Source: JANRJY01 sp033763735 (lineage in GTDB: Bacteria; Bacteroidota; Bacteroidia; Cytophagales; UBA9547). Taken from it: a stretch of DNA of 64,000 bases. The notes beneath the pieces were generated by a model. The model worked only from the letters and a program-made list of their open reading frames with translations, had not been told where the DNA came from and did no database searches. A program made the translations under genes and the position numbers. Positions 54,775 to 62,689 of the stretch are shown here, one piece after another; within the stretch, counting starts at the first letter, position 1; each line of letters starts with the position of its first letter. Location of the stretch: the NCBI GenBank assembly GCA_033763735.1, contig JANRJY010000006.1, positions 1-64,000 of the forward strand. The letters run 5' to 3'.

Positions 54775-54972
54775 AACTTTCCAAAATCTGATGTTTTGCA
54801 ATATTTAACCGCTGACGGCACACTGGTGTCAGCACGACCATCCGGAACGGAACCAAAAATCAAATTTTACTTCTCTGTAAATGCACCTCTACCGTCAAAA
54901 GGTGACTTCGATATTGTTGACAAACAATTAGATGGAAAAATTGAATTGATAATCAAGGAATTAGGAATTTAG
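54775..54972 (+). pseudogene. Headless 3' fragment of a phospho-sugar mutase gene
   Basis: In frame it encodes about 65 residues, N-F-P-K-S-D-V-L-Q-Y-L then the phosphate-loop region and the natural end K-E-L-G-I with a TAG stop, matching the C-terminus of the mutase at 28760. An in-frame stop lies at 54769-54771, so nothing upstream belongs to the gene. The differences are mostly synonymous (for example TCA/TCT, GTA/GTT, CTT/TTG), which implies this copy derives from a once-functional, slightly diverged allele. Confidence 0.93.
54781..54972 (+). repeat. Direct repeat B: mutase 3' end, second copy
   Basis: Partner of repeat A at 30299-30490, in the same orientation and offset by 24,482 bp. 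Confidence 0.95.
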
Positions 54973-54994
54973 ATAAAAAAAACTAAAGGAAACA

Positions 54995-55023
54995 AAAAAA
55001 AGCAGGGAAAACCTGCTTTTTTT
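54995..55023. terminator. Bidirectional terminator after the mutase remnant
   Basis: A 12-bp stem (54995-55006 with 55012-55023) of A7GCAGG/CCTGCT7 with a 5-nt loop, giving a T-run on both strands. It sits 22 bp after the remnant's stop codon and 26 bp before the end of the convergent transaldolase-like gene. It is probably the original terminator of the mutase gene. Confidence 0.85.
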
Positions 55024-55048
55024 GTTTATAAGTGCGAAACTTATATTT

Positions 55049-56077
55049 TTATACCAACAAATCCAACTTCATCAAATCCTGTACATCCAGCATCCCACAA
55101 ACTTCTCCATCTTTTACTACAACTATTGTGTCGATGTGTTCCTTTTTGAAAATAGCAACAGCCTGTTCCAATAGGGCATCTGCTGAAATTGTAAATGGTG
55201 ACTTGAATTCGAAATCCGACATTTTTTTATCCAAAATCCATCTGCCACTTGATTTTAATTCTCTACGTATGGTACCATCTGTAAATACACCTACTAGTTT
55301 GCCTGTTTTTTCTTCAACTACTGATACCGCACCAAATCCAGCTTCAGTCATGATTATAGAAGCATCAAAAACAGTATCTGTTGTTTTAACTATTGGATTA
55401 TCAGAACGAATTATATCAGAAACTTTTTTGGTAATCAATTTGGTATGATCAATAAATTGTTTGGTTCCAACCGATGTAAAGTTGTTGTCAGTGAGTTTTT
55501 TCATAACTGACCAAGGAACGGTTATGGTATGCACCCCCAACTCAATTGCATTACGAACATGCTCCATGTGTCGTACCGATGAAAACATTACTTTTGATCT
55601 GAATCCATGTTGATTAATCATCTCATTGCATTGTGCTATTAAAGTAAGCGCATCATGACCTTGATCTTGCATACGACCTACAAGCACACATATATAGGTG
55701 GCCTCCGCAAGTGCTGCCATATATGCTTGTTGAAGCGTGTAAACCAAATGCACATTCACCATAAGTCCTTCACTGGTAAGCATTTTGCATGCTTTAATGC
55801 CTTCCATTGAGACAGGAATTTTGAATACTGTTTTTTTAGGATCAAGACCCATTTTGATTTGTCGCTTTGCTTCTGCAACAATTTCGTTTGCGTTATCTCC
55901 CAATGCTTCAACTTGAAGAATAGGAACCATTTTGGCTAATTTAAGGATAGTTGCATCAATATCTGTAACTCCTTCTCTATGCAAAAAAGTAGGTGTTGTT
56001 GTTAATCCGGCAAGTGTTCCAAGTTTAAATGCTTCTTCAATTTCTTTAAAATCTACTGAATCTAAGTATAATTCCAT
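55049..56077 (-). CDS. Transaldolase/fructose-6-P-aldolase-like domain fused to a CBS pair
   Basis: 342 residues. Residues 1-225 are a small transaldolase/FSA-type barrel: TTTPTFL at the N-terminus, Schiff-base lysine K86 in VFKIPVSMEG (E. coli FSA uses Lys85), LVYTLQQAYMAALA, and SVRHMEHVRNA…TVPW. Relative to FSA, the Ala129 and Tyr131 positions appear to be Cys and Leu, so specificity may differ. Residues 230-342 are two CBS motifs; GVFTDGTIRREL and the MSDF…TISADALLEQAV…IDTIVVVKDGEVCGMLDVQDLMK stretch closely resemble the CBS tail of arabinose-5-phosphate isomerase KdsD. It lies 13 bp after kdsA on the same strand. A role in supplying or controlling arabinose-5-phosphate is inference. Confidence 0.82.
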   Translation of the reverse strand: MELYLDSVDFKEIEEAFKLGTLAGLTTTPTFLHREGVTDIDATILKLAKMVPILQVEALGDNANEIVAEAKRQIKMGLDPKKTVFKIPVSMEGIKACKMLTSEGLMVNVHLVYTLQQAYMAALAEATYICVLVGRMQDQGHDALTLIAQCNEMINQHGFRSKVMFSSVRHMEHVRNAIELGVHTITVPWSVMKKLTDNNFTSVGTKQFIDHTKLITKKVSDIIRSDNPIVKTTDTVFDASIIMTEAGFGAVSVVEEKTGKLVGVFTDGTIRRELKSSGRWILDKKMSDFEFKSPFTISADALLEQAVAIFKKEHIDTIVVVKDGEVCGMLDVQDLMKLDLLV

Positions 56078-56090
56078 TTTTCTGTTTTTA

Positions 56091-56927
56091 TTAATTTTTA
56101 CGATAGTTTACTTCAATGTTATGTATTTCAATCAATGGTTTTAAAAATTCTTCTAAATCATTCATATTTAATTGACTAGCTGCGTCACAAAGTGCTTTGG
56201 CAGGGTCAGGGTGTGTTTCAATAAATATACCATCCACACCCGCTGCTACTCCGGCTTTGGAAATAGCGGGCAAATATTGACGTGCGCCCCCATTTGGATC
56301 TGAACTTGGTATACCATATTTGCGAATCGCATGGGTAATGTCAAACACTACAGGGTAGCCCGTTTGATTTAAGTGATAAAAGCTTCGAGGGTCTACGATT
56401 AAATCATTATAACCGAAGGTGTAACCTCTTTCTGTAAGAATCACCTTGTTGTTACCGGCTTCTACACACTTTTCAGCAGGTTTTAACATATTTTCAGGGG
56501 CAAGAAATTGACCATGTTTAATATTCACTACTTTTCCGGTTTTAGCAGCTGCCACTACTAATGTGGTTTGCATACACAAATAAGCAGGTATTTGAATTAC
56601 ATCAAGCACTTCTCCCGCAGGTGCAGCCTGATCAGGGTAGTGAATGTCAGAAAGCAAAGGAAACCCGAATTCCTTTTTTATTTTTTGCAGCATTTTAAGT
56701 CCGGCTTCTAACCCGGGTCCATCATAGTATTTGGCTGAACTTCGATTATCTTTTTGAAACGATGACTTATATATCATCGGTATTTTTAGTTTTTCAGTAA
56801 CTTCTTTAAGCTTTTCAGCTGTGCGCATCATAATACTTTCTTCTTCGATTACGCATGGTCCGGAAATCAAAAACAATGCATTAGAGCCGCACTTAATGTT
56901 TCCTACTTCAACAATATTTTTTTTCAT
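56091..56927 (-). CDS. kdsA: 3-deoxy-8-phosphooctulonate synthase (Kdo-8-P synthase)
   Basis: 278 residues. It condenses arabinose-5-P with phosphoenolpyruvate to Kdo-8-P for the lipopolysaccharide core. Visible motifs are ISGPCVIE, KSSFQKDNRSS, LSDIH, KHGQFLAPENM, TERGYTFGYNDLIVDPRS, FDITHA and FIETHPDP, with length typical for KdsA. It is the first gene of a two-gene unit with the transaldolase/CBS fusion. Confidence 0.96.
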   Translation of the reverse strand: MKKNIVEVGNIKCGSNALFLISGPCVIEEESIMMRTAEKLKEVTEKLKIPMIYKSSFQKDNRSSAKYYDGPGLEAGLKMLQKIKKEFGFPLLSDIHYPDQAAPAGEVLDVIQIPAYLCMQTTLVVAAAKTGKVVNIKHGQFLAPENMLKPAEKCVEAGNNKVILTERGYTFGYNDLIVDPRSFYHLNQTGYPVVFDITHAIRKYGIPSSDPNGGARQYLPAISKAGVAAGVDGIFIETHPDPAKALCDAASQLNMNDLEEFLKPLIEIHNIEVNYRKN

Positions 56928-56956
56928 TTAATCTTATTATCTCAAAAATTGGTGTG

Positions 56957-56964
56957 CAAAGTTA
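56957..56964 (-). promoter_or_regulatory. -7 box of kdsA
   Basis: TAACTTTG on the minus strand matches TAnnTTTG, 29 bp before the kdsA start. The nearest TTG upstream is about 31 nt away, further than usual. Confidence 0.5.
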
Positions 56965-57097
56965 TATTTTTATCATAGAAATAATAAAAATGTTCCAAAT
57001 AGATTTGAACAATTAGGTATATTAATACGTGTTGTGCGATTAGAATAGTACAATTTAGACCAGTATTTTTTAATTATCTTTAGAAACCCCACCTAAA

Positions 57098-57183
57098 TCC
57101 TCCCCCAAAGGGAGGACTTTCACATTTGTCGTGACAAAAGCCCCTTCCCTTTTTTTGGGGAAGGGGTTGGGGATGGGGCTTTT
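57098..57183. repeat. G/C-rich palindromic intergenic element
   Basis: The 379-bp gap between kdsA and aroQ is AT-rich apart from this block. It holds the hairpin TCCTCCC/GGGAGGA (57098-57116), the stem CCCCTTCCC/GGGAAGGGG (57141-57149 with 57158-57166) and a competing outer stem AAAAGCCCC/GGGGCTTTT (57136-57144 with 57175-57183). It looks like a dispersed repeat of the kind seen between Bacteroidota genes. I see no other feature in the gap besides the promoters listed. Confidence 0.6.
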
Positions 57184-57292
57184 AAGAACAATTTCGTCAT
57201 TTTTTAAAGAATTAAATCACACAACGGGTATATCAATCTACTAACTTAATAAAGTTTTGAAGTAAATATCGGTATAATATGATGCTTATATA

Positions 57293-57300
57293 TATTTTTG
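57293..57300 (+). promoter_or_regulatory. -7 box directly before aroQ
   Basis: TATTTTTG matches TAnnTTTG and ends 6 bp before the aroQ ATG. Transcription from it would give an almost leaderless mRNA. It also covers the alternative TTG start at 57298, arguing against that start. Confidence 0.45.
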
Positions 57301-57306
57301 TCAAAT

Positions 57307-57723
57307 ATGAAAAAGTTAATCATTATAAACGGTCCAAATCTTAATCTGTTAGGAAAAAGAGAAGTAGATATATACGGCAATATGTCGTTCGATAAATATT
57401 TCATTGAATTGCAATCTAAATATAAAACTTTTGAACTTTTTTATTTTCAATCCAATCATGAAGGAGCCATCATTGACAAAATCCAAGAGGTTGGCTATAC
57501 TTTTGATGGAATAATAATAAATGCTGGCGCATTAACTCATACATCTATTGCCATTGGAGATGCAATTGCTGCAGTAACCACTCCTGCTATTGAAGTGCAC
57601 ATTTCCAATGTGCATGCACGCGAAGAATTCAGACACCATACTTGCCTAGGTAGGTCTGTTAAAGGTGTAATTGCAGGATTTGGCTTAAAAAGCTACGATT
57701 TGGCTATTCAATATTTTTTATAA
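57307..57723 (+). CDS. aroQ: Type II 3-dehydroquinate dehydratase
   Basis: 138 residues from the ATG giving MKKLIIINGPNLNLLGKRE. Third step of the shikimate pathway: dehydration of 3-dehydroquinate to 3-dehydroshikimate. Conserved elements are GPNLNLLGKRE, QSNHEGAIIDKI, NAGALTHTSIAI and EVHISNVHAREEFRHHT with the catalytic His. It is followed after 31 bp by a class V aminotransferase gene. Confidence 0.95.
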   Translation: MKKLIIINGPNLNLLGKREVDIYGNMSFDKYFIELQSKYKTFELFYFQSNHEGAIIDKIQEVGYTFDGIIINAGALTHTSIAIGDAIAAVTTPAIEVHISNVHAREEFRHHTCLGRSVKGVIAGFGLKSYDLAIQYFL

Positions 57724-57754
57724 TTCAACATTTATAATTTAACATTTCAATACA

Positions 57755-58813
57755 GTGATTACATTTAACGTAGGTCCCTCAAAAATATATCCGGAAGTTG
57801 CACAATATTTGCAAGATGCATACAATAATAACGTGTTAAGCATCAGTCATAGAAGTCCGGAGTTTGTTGAAATTTCAAAAAAAGCAATTGAATTATTTCA
57901 TCAAAAACTAAATGTACCGACCGATTATACAGTTATGTACACCGGCTCAGCTACTGAATCGTGGGAAATAATTGCACAAGATATTGTAATTAAAAAAGCT
58001 GTACACTTTTATAATGGAGAATTTGGCAAAAAATGGTATGAATATGCCAAATTCATTAATCCTGAAACTGTAGGTTTTCATTTTGACGAGAATACGGAGT
58101 TGAATGTTGCCAGTCATGACCTTCCTAAAGATGTAGAATTATTGTGTTTCACACTAAATGAAACTTCTACAGGAACCCAAGTAAAATCAAACGTAATTGA
58201 AGCAGCCAAGAAGCTGTATCCCAATGCTTTAATTGCTATTGATACCACTTCATGTATTGCCGGAATTGCAATTGATTTCAACAAATATGATATTATTTAT
58301 GGTTCCACTCAAAAGTGTTTTGGTCTTCCTGCCGGTTTAGGATTATTGATATGTGGACCAAAAGCTATTGAAGCAGCTTCAAAAAAAGGTATAAAAGGTA
58401 GATATAATAGTTTGCTAAGCATGCTTGATCAAATAAAAAATTATCAAACGAATTACACGCCAAATGTACTTGGTATTTACTTGTTATGTAAAGTGTTAGA
58501 ACAAATTCCACCTATTCAAACCATTGACTCATTAGTGAATTATCGGGCTCTGGATTGGTATTCATTTATCCCAAAAGTTAAGAATTTGAGTTTGCATATA
58601 ACCAATCCTGCTGTTCAGTCTGATACGGTTATAACTGTAAAATCTACTGAAGAAAATATATTAAATATTAAAAAAGCGGCTAAAAGCACAGGAATTGAAT
58701 TAGGCGCAGGGTATGGTCCATTGAAAAATGTGACCTTCCGTATTGCAAATTTCCCTTCAATTACTGAAACAGAAATAAATACATTAAAAGGTTTTTTAAG
58801 TAGTTTAAATTAA
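57755..58813 (+). CDS. Class V aminotransferase (SerC/alanine-glyoxylate type)
   Basis: 352 residues from a GTG start. The fold-type I PLP class V signature is visible: FNVGPSKIYPEV at the N-terminus, SISHRSPEF, YTGSATESWE binding the cofactor phosphate, the D in AIDTTSCIAG and the PLP lysine in YGSTQKCFG. It could be phosphoserine aminotransferase, but it differs from the usual Bacteroidota SerC and no serA is nearby, so I leave the symbol empty. It follows aroQ and is followed after 4 bp by two small genes. Confidence 0.8.
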   Translation: MITFNVGPSKIYPEVAQYLQDAYNNNVLSISHRSPEFVEISKKAIELFHQKLNVPTDYTVMYTGSATESWEIIAQDIVIKKAVHFYNGEFGKKWYEYAKFINPETVGFHFDENTELNVASHDLPKDVELLCFTLNETSTGTQVKSNVIEAAKKLYPNALIAIDTTSCIAGIAIDFNKYDIIYGSTQKCFGLPAGLGLLICGPKAIEAASKKGIKGRYNSLLSMLDQIKNYQTNYTPNVLGIYLLCKVLEQIPPIQTIDSLVNYRALDWYSFIPKVKNLSLHITNPAVQSDTVITVKSTEENILNIKKAAKSTGIELGAGYGPLKNVTFRIANFPSITETEINTLKGFLSSLN

Positions 58814-58817
58814 CAAA

Positions 58818-59081
58818 ATGTTTTATTACGATTTCTCAAAATATAGAAAAAGGACCTTCGAATATATTTCCGAGAATGAGATTATTCAATGTATTGAAAG
58901 TGAAGATACAATTACATGGAACTCAATAGATAGACCTCATACGGATTTTGCATATGAATGCTTGAATTATGTCAACAAAAGATTTATATTTGTTAGATTT
59001 AATTGTTTTGGAGAAAAAATAGTAATTGAAATGGCAAGACTTGCTACTAAAGGAGAAATTGAAAAATATTTTAAATTTTGA
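58818..59081 (+). CDS. Small protein, weak DUF4258-like pattern
   Basis: 87 residues. An N-terminal FSKYRKRTFEYISENEIIQCIES helix pair and a later FIFVRFNCFGEKIVIEMARL beta hairpin recall the DUF4258 layout (S-x-H-x-x-x-R … I-S-x-x-E-V, then two strands), but the family His is not present, so this is tentative. With the next gene (3 bp away) it forms a small pair that looks like a toxin-antitoxin unit attached to the aminotransferase gene (4 bp upstream). Confidence 0.55.
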   Translation: MFYYDFSKYRKRTFEYISENEIIQCIESEDTITWNSIDRPHTDFAYECLNYVNKRFIFVRFNCFGEKIVIEMARLATKGEIEKYFKF

Positions 59082-59084
59082 AAT

Positions 59085-59279
59085 ATGACGTCACAAGAAT
59101 TTGAAATAGAATCCAAAAGAATAAGAGATTCCTACAATAAAGACGGCATTTTTGATGAGGAATTTATAAAAAGAAGCATTGAAAGTATATTAGAGGAACC
59201 AAAAGATCAATCTAAGTTTATCACTAAAGAAAATTTGGTTTCTTATGATTTGCTAATGAAAAAATTATCGAGAAAATAG
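59085..59279 (+). CDS. Small partner protein, possibly an antitoxin
   Basis: 64 residues, highly charged and predicted helical (EFEIESKRIRDSYNKDGIFDEEFIKRSIESIL, then LVSYDLLMKKLSRK). No family is recognised. It begins 3 bp after the preceding small gene. An antitoxin role is only suggested by size, charge and pairing. Confidence 0.5.
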   Translation: MTSQEFEIESKRIRDSYNKDGIFDEEFIKRSIESILEEPKDQSKFITKENLVSYDLLMKKLSRK

Positions 59280-59316
59280 TCGATTCTTTTTAAAAAAAAG
59301 TAACTCATAATATATT

Positions 59317-59904
59317 TCACTTACACCCTACGCTTCCTGAAGCCCAAACGGTATCAGAGTAGTTAGCAACATTTTCGCACTTGATATTTTGGAATCCCAC
59401 CGTTGGTCCTGATGCACCAATTTGAACTTTTACGTTTCCTTTTGCACCTCTCCATGTTTTGCGTGTTAATGTTCCATCTGTAACTAATAGATATACTGTA
59501 GTATCAACTAAACTTGAATCTCTATAAGTTGTGATTCTAAAATTACGAGCTGTGGTAGGTTTTGTTTTAAAATAAACACTAAAGGAAGCCAAAGTATCTG
59601 TATCAAAAATCCCGGAAATCACATAAAAACCTGAAGTAGTATCACATCTGCCAAATTCTGATATCAATTGATTTTTAAATACATTAGGAATGAATAAACG
59701 TCCATCTGAGGTATAAAATATATTATTACCAGGGATATTGGAATAAGGATATGTTCCGCTGCCATTTCCATTACCTTTAGAATTAGAACCTGTACCCGAA
59801 TTTGCCGGTGCAACTCGTTCTTTGCCTGAATCAGAACAATTGTATATACCTATTGCTAAAAATGTAAAAATTGAGATAATTAAAATTCGTAATAACAAAT
59901 TCAT
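59317..59904 (-). CDS. Lipoprotein of unknown function
   Basis: 195 residues. A hydrophobic signal ends in GIYNC, with Cys23 followed by S-D-S, so lipidation is likely. A Gly/Ser/Asn linker (about 36-52) separates the anchor from a beta-rich domain (FIPNVFKNQLISEFGRCDTTSGFYVISG, SFSVYFKTKP). There are Cys residues at RCDTT, IKCEN and the C-terminal VGCK. No family is recognised. It is convergent with the small gene pair. Confidence 0.7.
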   Translation of the reverse strand: MNLLLRILIISIFTFLAIGIYNCSDSGKERVAPANSGTGSNSKGNGNGSGTYPYSNIPGNNIFYTSDGRLFIPNVFKNQLISEFGRCDTTSGFYVISGIFDTDTLASFSVYFKTKPTTARNFRITTYRDSSLVDTTVYLLVTDGTLTRKTWRGAKGNVKVQIGASGPTVGFQNIKCENVANYSDTVWASGSVGCK

Positions 59905-59978
59905 GATTTTAATAATTTGGACATAAAACTAATGAATTAATTTAAAATTTATTAGATTCAATTCTTGAAATATGAACT

Positions 59979-60671
59979 ATGCGCATTCATTATATTCAAC
60001 ACGAACCTTTTGAAGCACCCGGCTATATCCTTAATTGGATTGAAGAGCATAAATTTACTGTAACTTCTACGCACATATACGAAAAAATATGGTTTCCCGA
60101 TCAAAATTCGTTTGACTTTTTAATTATTATGGGAGGATCCATGAGTGTGAATGATGATGACTTGTTACCTTGGTTGGCCGAAGAAAAATTATTTGTAAAA
60201 GAAAGTATATTAAATAAAAAGAAAGTTATAGGCATTTGCTTGGGTTCACAGTTGATTGCAAATGTGCTCGGAAACAAAGTATATCCAAATAAATATAAAG
60301 AAATAGGATGGTTTCCAGTAAAAAAATCATCATTAGGTAAGTACTCGCCCTTAATAAATCATTTTCCGGATGAATTTGTGACCATGCATTGGCATGGCGA
60401 AACATTTGATTTGCTCCCAAATTGTGCTCAAATATTTGAAAGTGAAGGATGTAAAAACCAAGGATTTATTTACAAAAACAATGTGATTGGATTGCAATTC
60501 CATCCAGAAATGACTTTAGATACTATAAGAGGAATGATCGATGCGTCAGATACTTTTGAAAGCGGTAGATTTATTCAAAATTTTGAAGATATTAAAAATG
60601 GAGCTAAAAATTGTATACCAAACAATGGTTGGCTATGTAACTTGTTGGATAAACTCGCTAAAACATCATGA
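59979..60671 (+). CDS. Class I glutamine amidotransferase-like protein
   Basis: 230 residues. The type 1 GATase triad is visible: nucleophile C87 in GICLGSQL, then LQFHPEM for His and Glu. IIMGGSMSVNDDDLLPWLAEEK is typical of stand-alone GATases annotated as GMP synthase-like or gamma-glutamyl-hydrolase-like. Without a synthase domain, the acceptor is unknown. It overlaps the next gene by 4 nt. Confidence 0.88.
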   Translation: MRIHYIQHEPFEAPGYILNWIEEHKFTVTSTHIYEKIWFPDQNSFDFLIIMGGSMSVNDDDLLPWLAEEKLFVKESILNKKKVIGICLGSQLIANVLGNKVYPNKYKEIGWFPVKKSSLGKYSPLINHFPDEFVTMHWHGETFDLLPNCAQIFESEGCKNQGFIYKNNVIGLQFHPEMTLDTIRGMIDASDTFESGRFIQNFEDIKNGAKNCIPNNGWLCNLLDKLAKTS

Positions 60672-61192
60672 AATTCAGATTTATTTCAATATTCATTTTT
60701 ATATTTTATATTGACATAAACGCAACATCATTTTTAACAAAAAAACAACCCTCACACTTCAACTTTGGATCGGGTATCTGCGACTGGGGCGTTCCACTAT
60801 ATTTGGGTATAGACACCTGGATACTGAGAGACGCAACCTTAGGTGCCGAATTTACAGCCAGAGGTTTGATTACCAACAGTTTTTATCCTTCCGTGTTAAC
60901 ATTAGGCATTAATGGAAATTATCATTTTCAAAGAATATTACAGCTTCCTGAATCTTGGCAACTTTATGGTGGTGGTTCGTTCGGTTTAGGATATGTGCCT
61001 ACTTCACTGGCTGAAAACATTAATAATTTTAACGCTTACCGAAAAGATCCCATCACCGGATATTTTGTACTTCAGGTTGGAGGGAAATACTGGTTTAACA
61101 GGCAAAATGCCATAAATGTTGAAATTATGGCAGGAAGTTATTATGGAATAAAATTAGGAATCACTATTAACCCTTATGAAAAATGGAAATAA
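60668..61192 (+). CDS. Outer-membrane beta-barrel-like protein
   Basis: 174 residues with a signal peptide (about 1-20). The rest alternates amphipathic strands with aromatic ends (TLGAEFTARGLITNSFYPSVLTLGINGNYHF, YFVLQVGGKYWFNRQNAINVEIMAGSYYGIKLGIT), as in small outer-membrane barrels. Family and function are not recognised. It overlaps the amidotransferase gene by 4 nt. Confidence 0.65.
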   Translation: MKFRFISIFIFIFYIDINATSFLTKKQPSHFNFGSGICDWGVPLYLGIDTWILRDATLGAEFTARGLITNSFYPSVLTLGINGNYHFQRILQLPESWQLYGGGSFGLGYVPTSLAENINNFNAYRKDPITGYFVLQVGGKYWFNRQNAINVEIMAGSYYGIKLGITINPYEKWK

Positions 61193-61202
61193 TGTATTTT
61201 TT

Positions 61203-61228
61203 AACTCAAAGGCATGATTTTTGAGTTT
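61203..61228 (+). terminator. Possible weak terminator
   Basis: AACTCAAA (61203-61210) pairs with TTTGAGTT (61220-61227) around a 9-nt loop. The T-run after it is short, so termination is uncertain. Confidence 0.35.
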
Positions 61229-61263
61229 GCTTCGTTATCAGATTAAGGATTAATAAATCTTTT

Positions 61264-62685
61264 ATGAACAACATTAAATTAATATTCTTATCAATCATAT
61301 TTGGCTTTGGGGGTGCTTTTTTATTTCAAAAATTCTTTAACGACAAAGCAGCTTCCGTCACATATATAACAGAAAGCGTTCAAAAACCTTCTTTTGCTTC
61401 CAGCCATTCTTTTTTGGATAGTGAGGTGAATTTTGTGTCAGCTTCTGCAGCAAGCACACAATGTGTAGTGTATATCAAAACATCTTCTTCCCAATTTGTA
61501 GCATATGATTGGTTTGACTTGTTTTTTTCAGGAGGATCTGCTCAACAAGTGGTGGTAAGCTCAGGATCAGGCGTTATATATTCTTCAGATGGATATATTA
61601 TTACGAATAATCATGTAATAGAAAATGCAGAACAAGTGGAAGTCATTCATAACAAACGTAGTTACAAAGCAAAAGTAATAGGAAGAGATCCTTCGTCAGA
61701 TTTGGCTGTTTTGAAAATAGAAGCAAATAAATTACCTGCTATAAAACTTAGTTCTTCCAAAGATGCATTGATTGGTGATTGGGTATTAGCCGTTGGAAAC
61801 CCTTTTAACTTGGAGTCCACAGTTACTGCAGGTATTATAAGTGCCAAGGGCCGAAATATTAATATAGTAAAAGATCGTTTTCCTATCGAGTCATTTATTC
61901 AAACCGATGCAGCTATTAACCCAGGTAATAGCGGGGGCGCACTTGTAAACTTGAAAGGTGAATTGATTGGAATTAATACTGCAATTCTATCAAATACTGG
62001 TCAATATGCGGGATATGGTTTTGCTGTTCCAGTGGATATAGCCAAAAAAATTGCTGATGATTTAATCAAATATGGAGAAGTGCAAAAAGCCTTTTTGGGT
62101 GCCGATGTGGTTGAAGTTACAGATGAGACTGCCAAAAAAGCCGGTATTTCAGAACTTAATGGGGTAGCTATCAGTAAAATAATGCAAGATGGAGCAGCCG
62201 ATAAAGTTGGGATGCAACAAGGAGATATAATAATTGAAATTAATGGCACATTTATAAAATCTAAATCGAATTTTGATGAAGAAATCAGCTATTGCAGACC
62301 CGGAGATAAAATTAAAATCAAATTTGTGAGAGAAGGCAAAACTATTGAAAGTGCTATTACCCTTACCAATATAGAAGGTACAACTGAACTATTGAAACGA
62401 GAAATATTTTATTCTTCAACTTTTGGAGTTGAACTTGAAACGGTTTCAAAGTTAGAAAAGTCACGTTTAGGAATCGATTATGGTGTTAGGGTGGTAAACA
62501 TGGACAAAGGAGGTGTATTTAACCGAATGGATATAGAACAAGGATTTATAATAACCGGTATTAATAACAAAAAAATAAAATCGCCAACCGAAATACCTTC
62601 AATATTAGGCAATATCAGAGGTAGAGTAGTTATTGAAGGAATTTCTAAAAATGGCCAAAGAGGATATTATTCTTTTTATTTTTAG
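61264..62685 (+). CDS. HtrA/DegP-type serine protease
   Basis: 473 residues with an N-terminal membrane segment or signal (about 4-22). The trypsin-like domain has the triad H117 (TNNHV), D146 (SSDLAVLKI) and S223 (GNSGGAL). A PDZ domain follows at about 275-370 (DVVEVTDETAKKAGISELNGVAIS…GMQQGDIIIEINGT) and a second, more divergent PDZ at about 385-470 (GVFNRMDIEQGFIITGINNKKI). It degrades or refolds damaged envelope proteins in the periplasm. An N-terminal stretch of about 50 residues before the protease domain is Ser/Ala-rich. Confidence 0.95.
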   Translation: MNNIKLIFLSIIFGFGGAFLFQKFFNDKAASVTYITESVQKPSFASSHSFLDSEVNFVSASAASTQCVVYIKTSSSQFVAYDWFDLFFSGGSAQQVVVSSGSGVIYSSDGYIITNNHVIENAEQVEVIHNKRSYKAKVIGRDPSSDLAVLKIEANKLPAIKLSSSKDALIGDWVLAVGNPFNLESTVTAGIISAKGRNINIVKDRFPIESFIQTDAAINPGNSGGALVNLKGELIGINTAILSNTGQYAGYGFAVPVDIAKKIADDLIKYGEVQKAFLGADVVEVTDETAKKAGISELNGVAISKIMQDGAADKVGMQQGDIIIEINGTFIKSKSNFDEEISYCRPGDKIKIKFVREGKTIESAITLTNIEGTTELLKREIFYSSTFGVELETVSKLEKSRLGIDYGVRVVNMDKGGVFNRMDIEQGFIITGINNKKIKSPTEIPSILGNIRGRVVIEGISKNGQRGYYSFYF

Positions 62686-62689
62686 TATA

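Noticed and set aside
62001..62249. 82-codon antisense frame inside the htrA gene
   Set aside because: It is a shadow of the protease/PDZ coding frame with no start context or recognisable motif.
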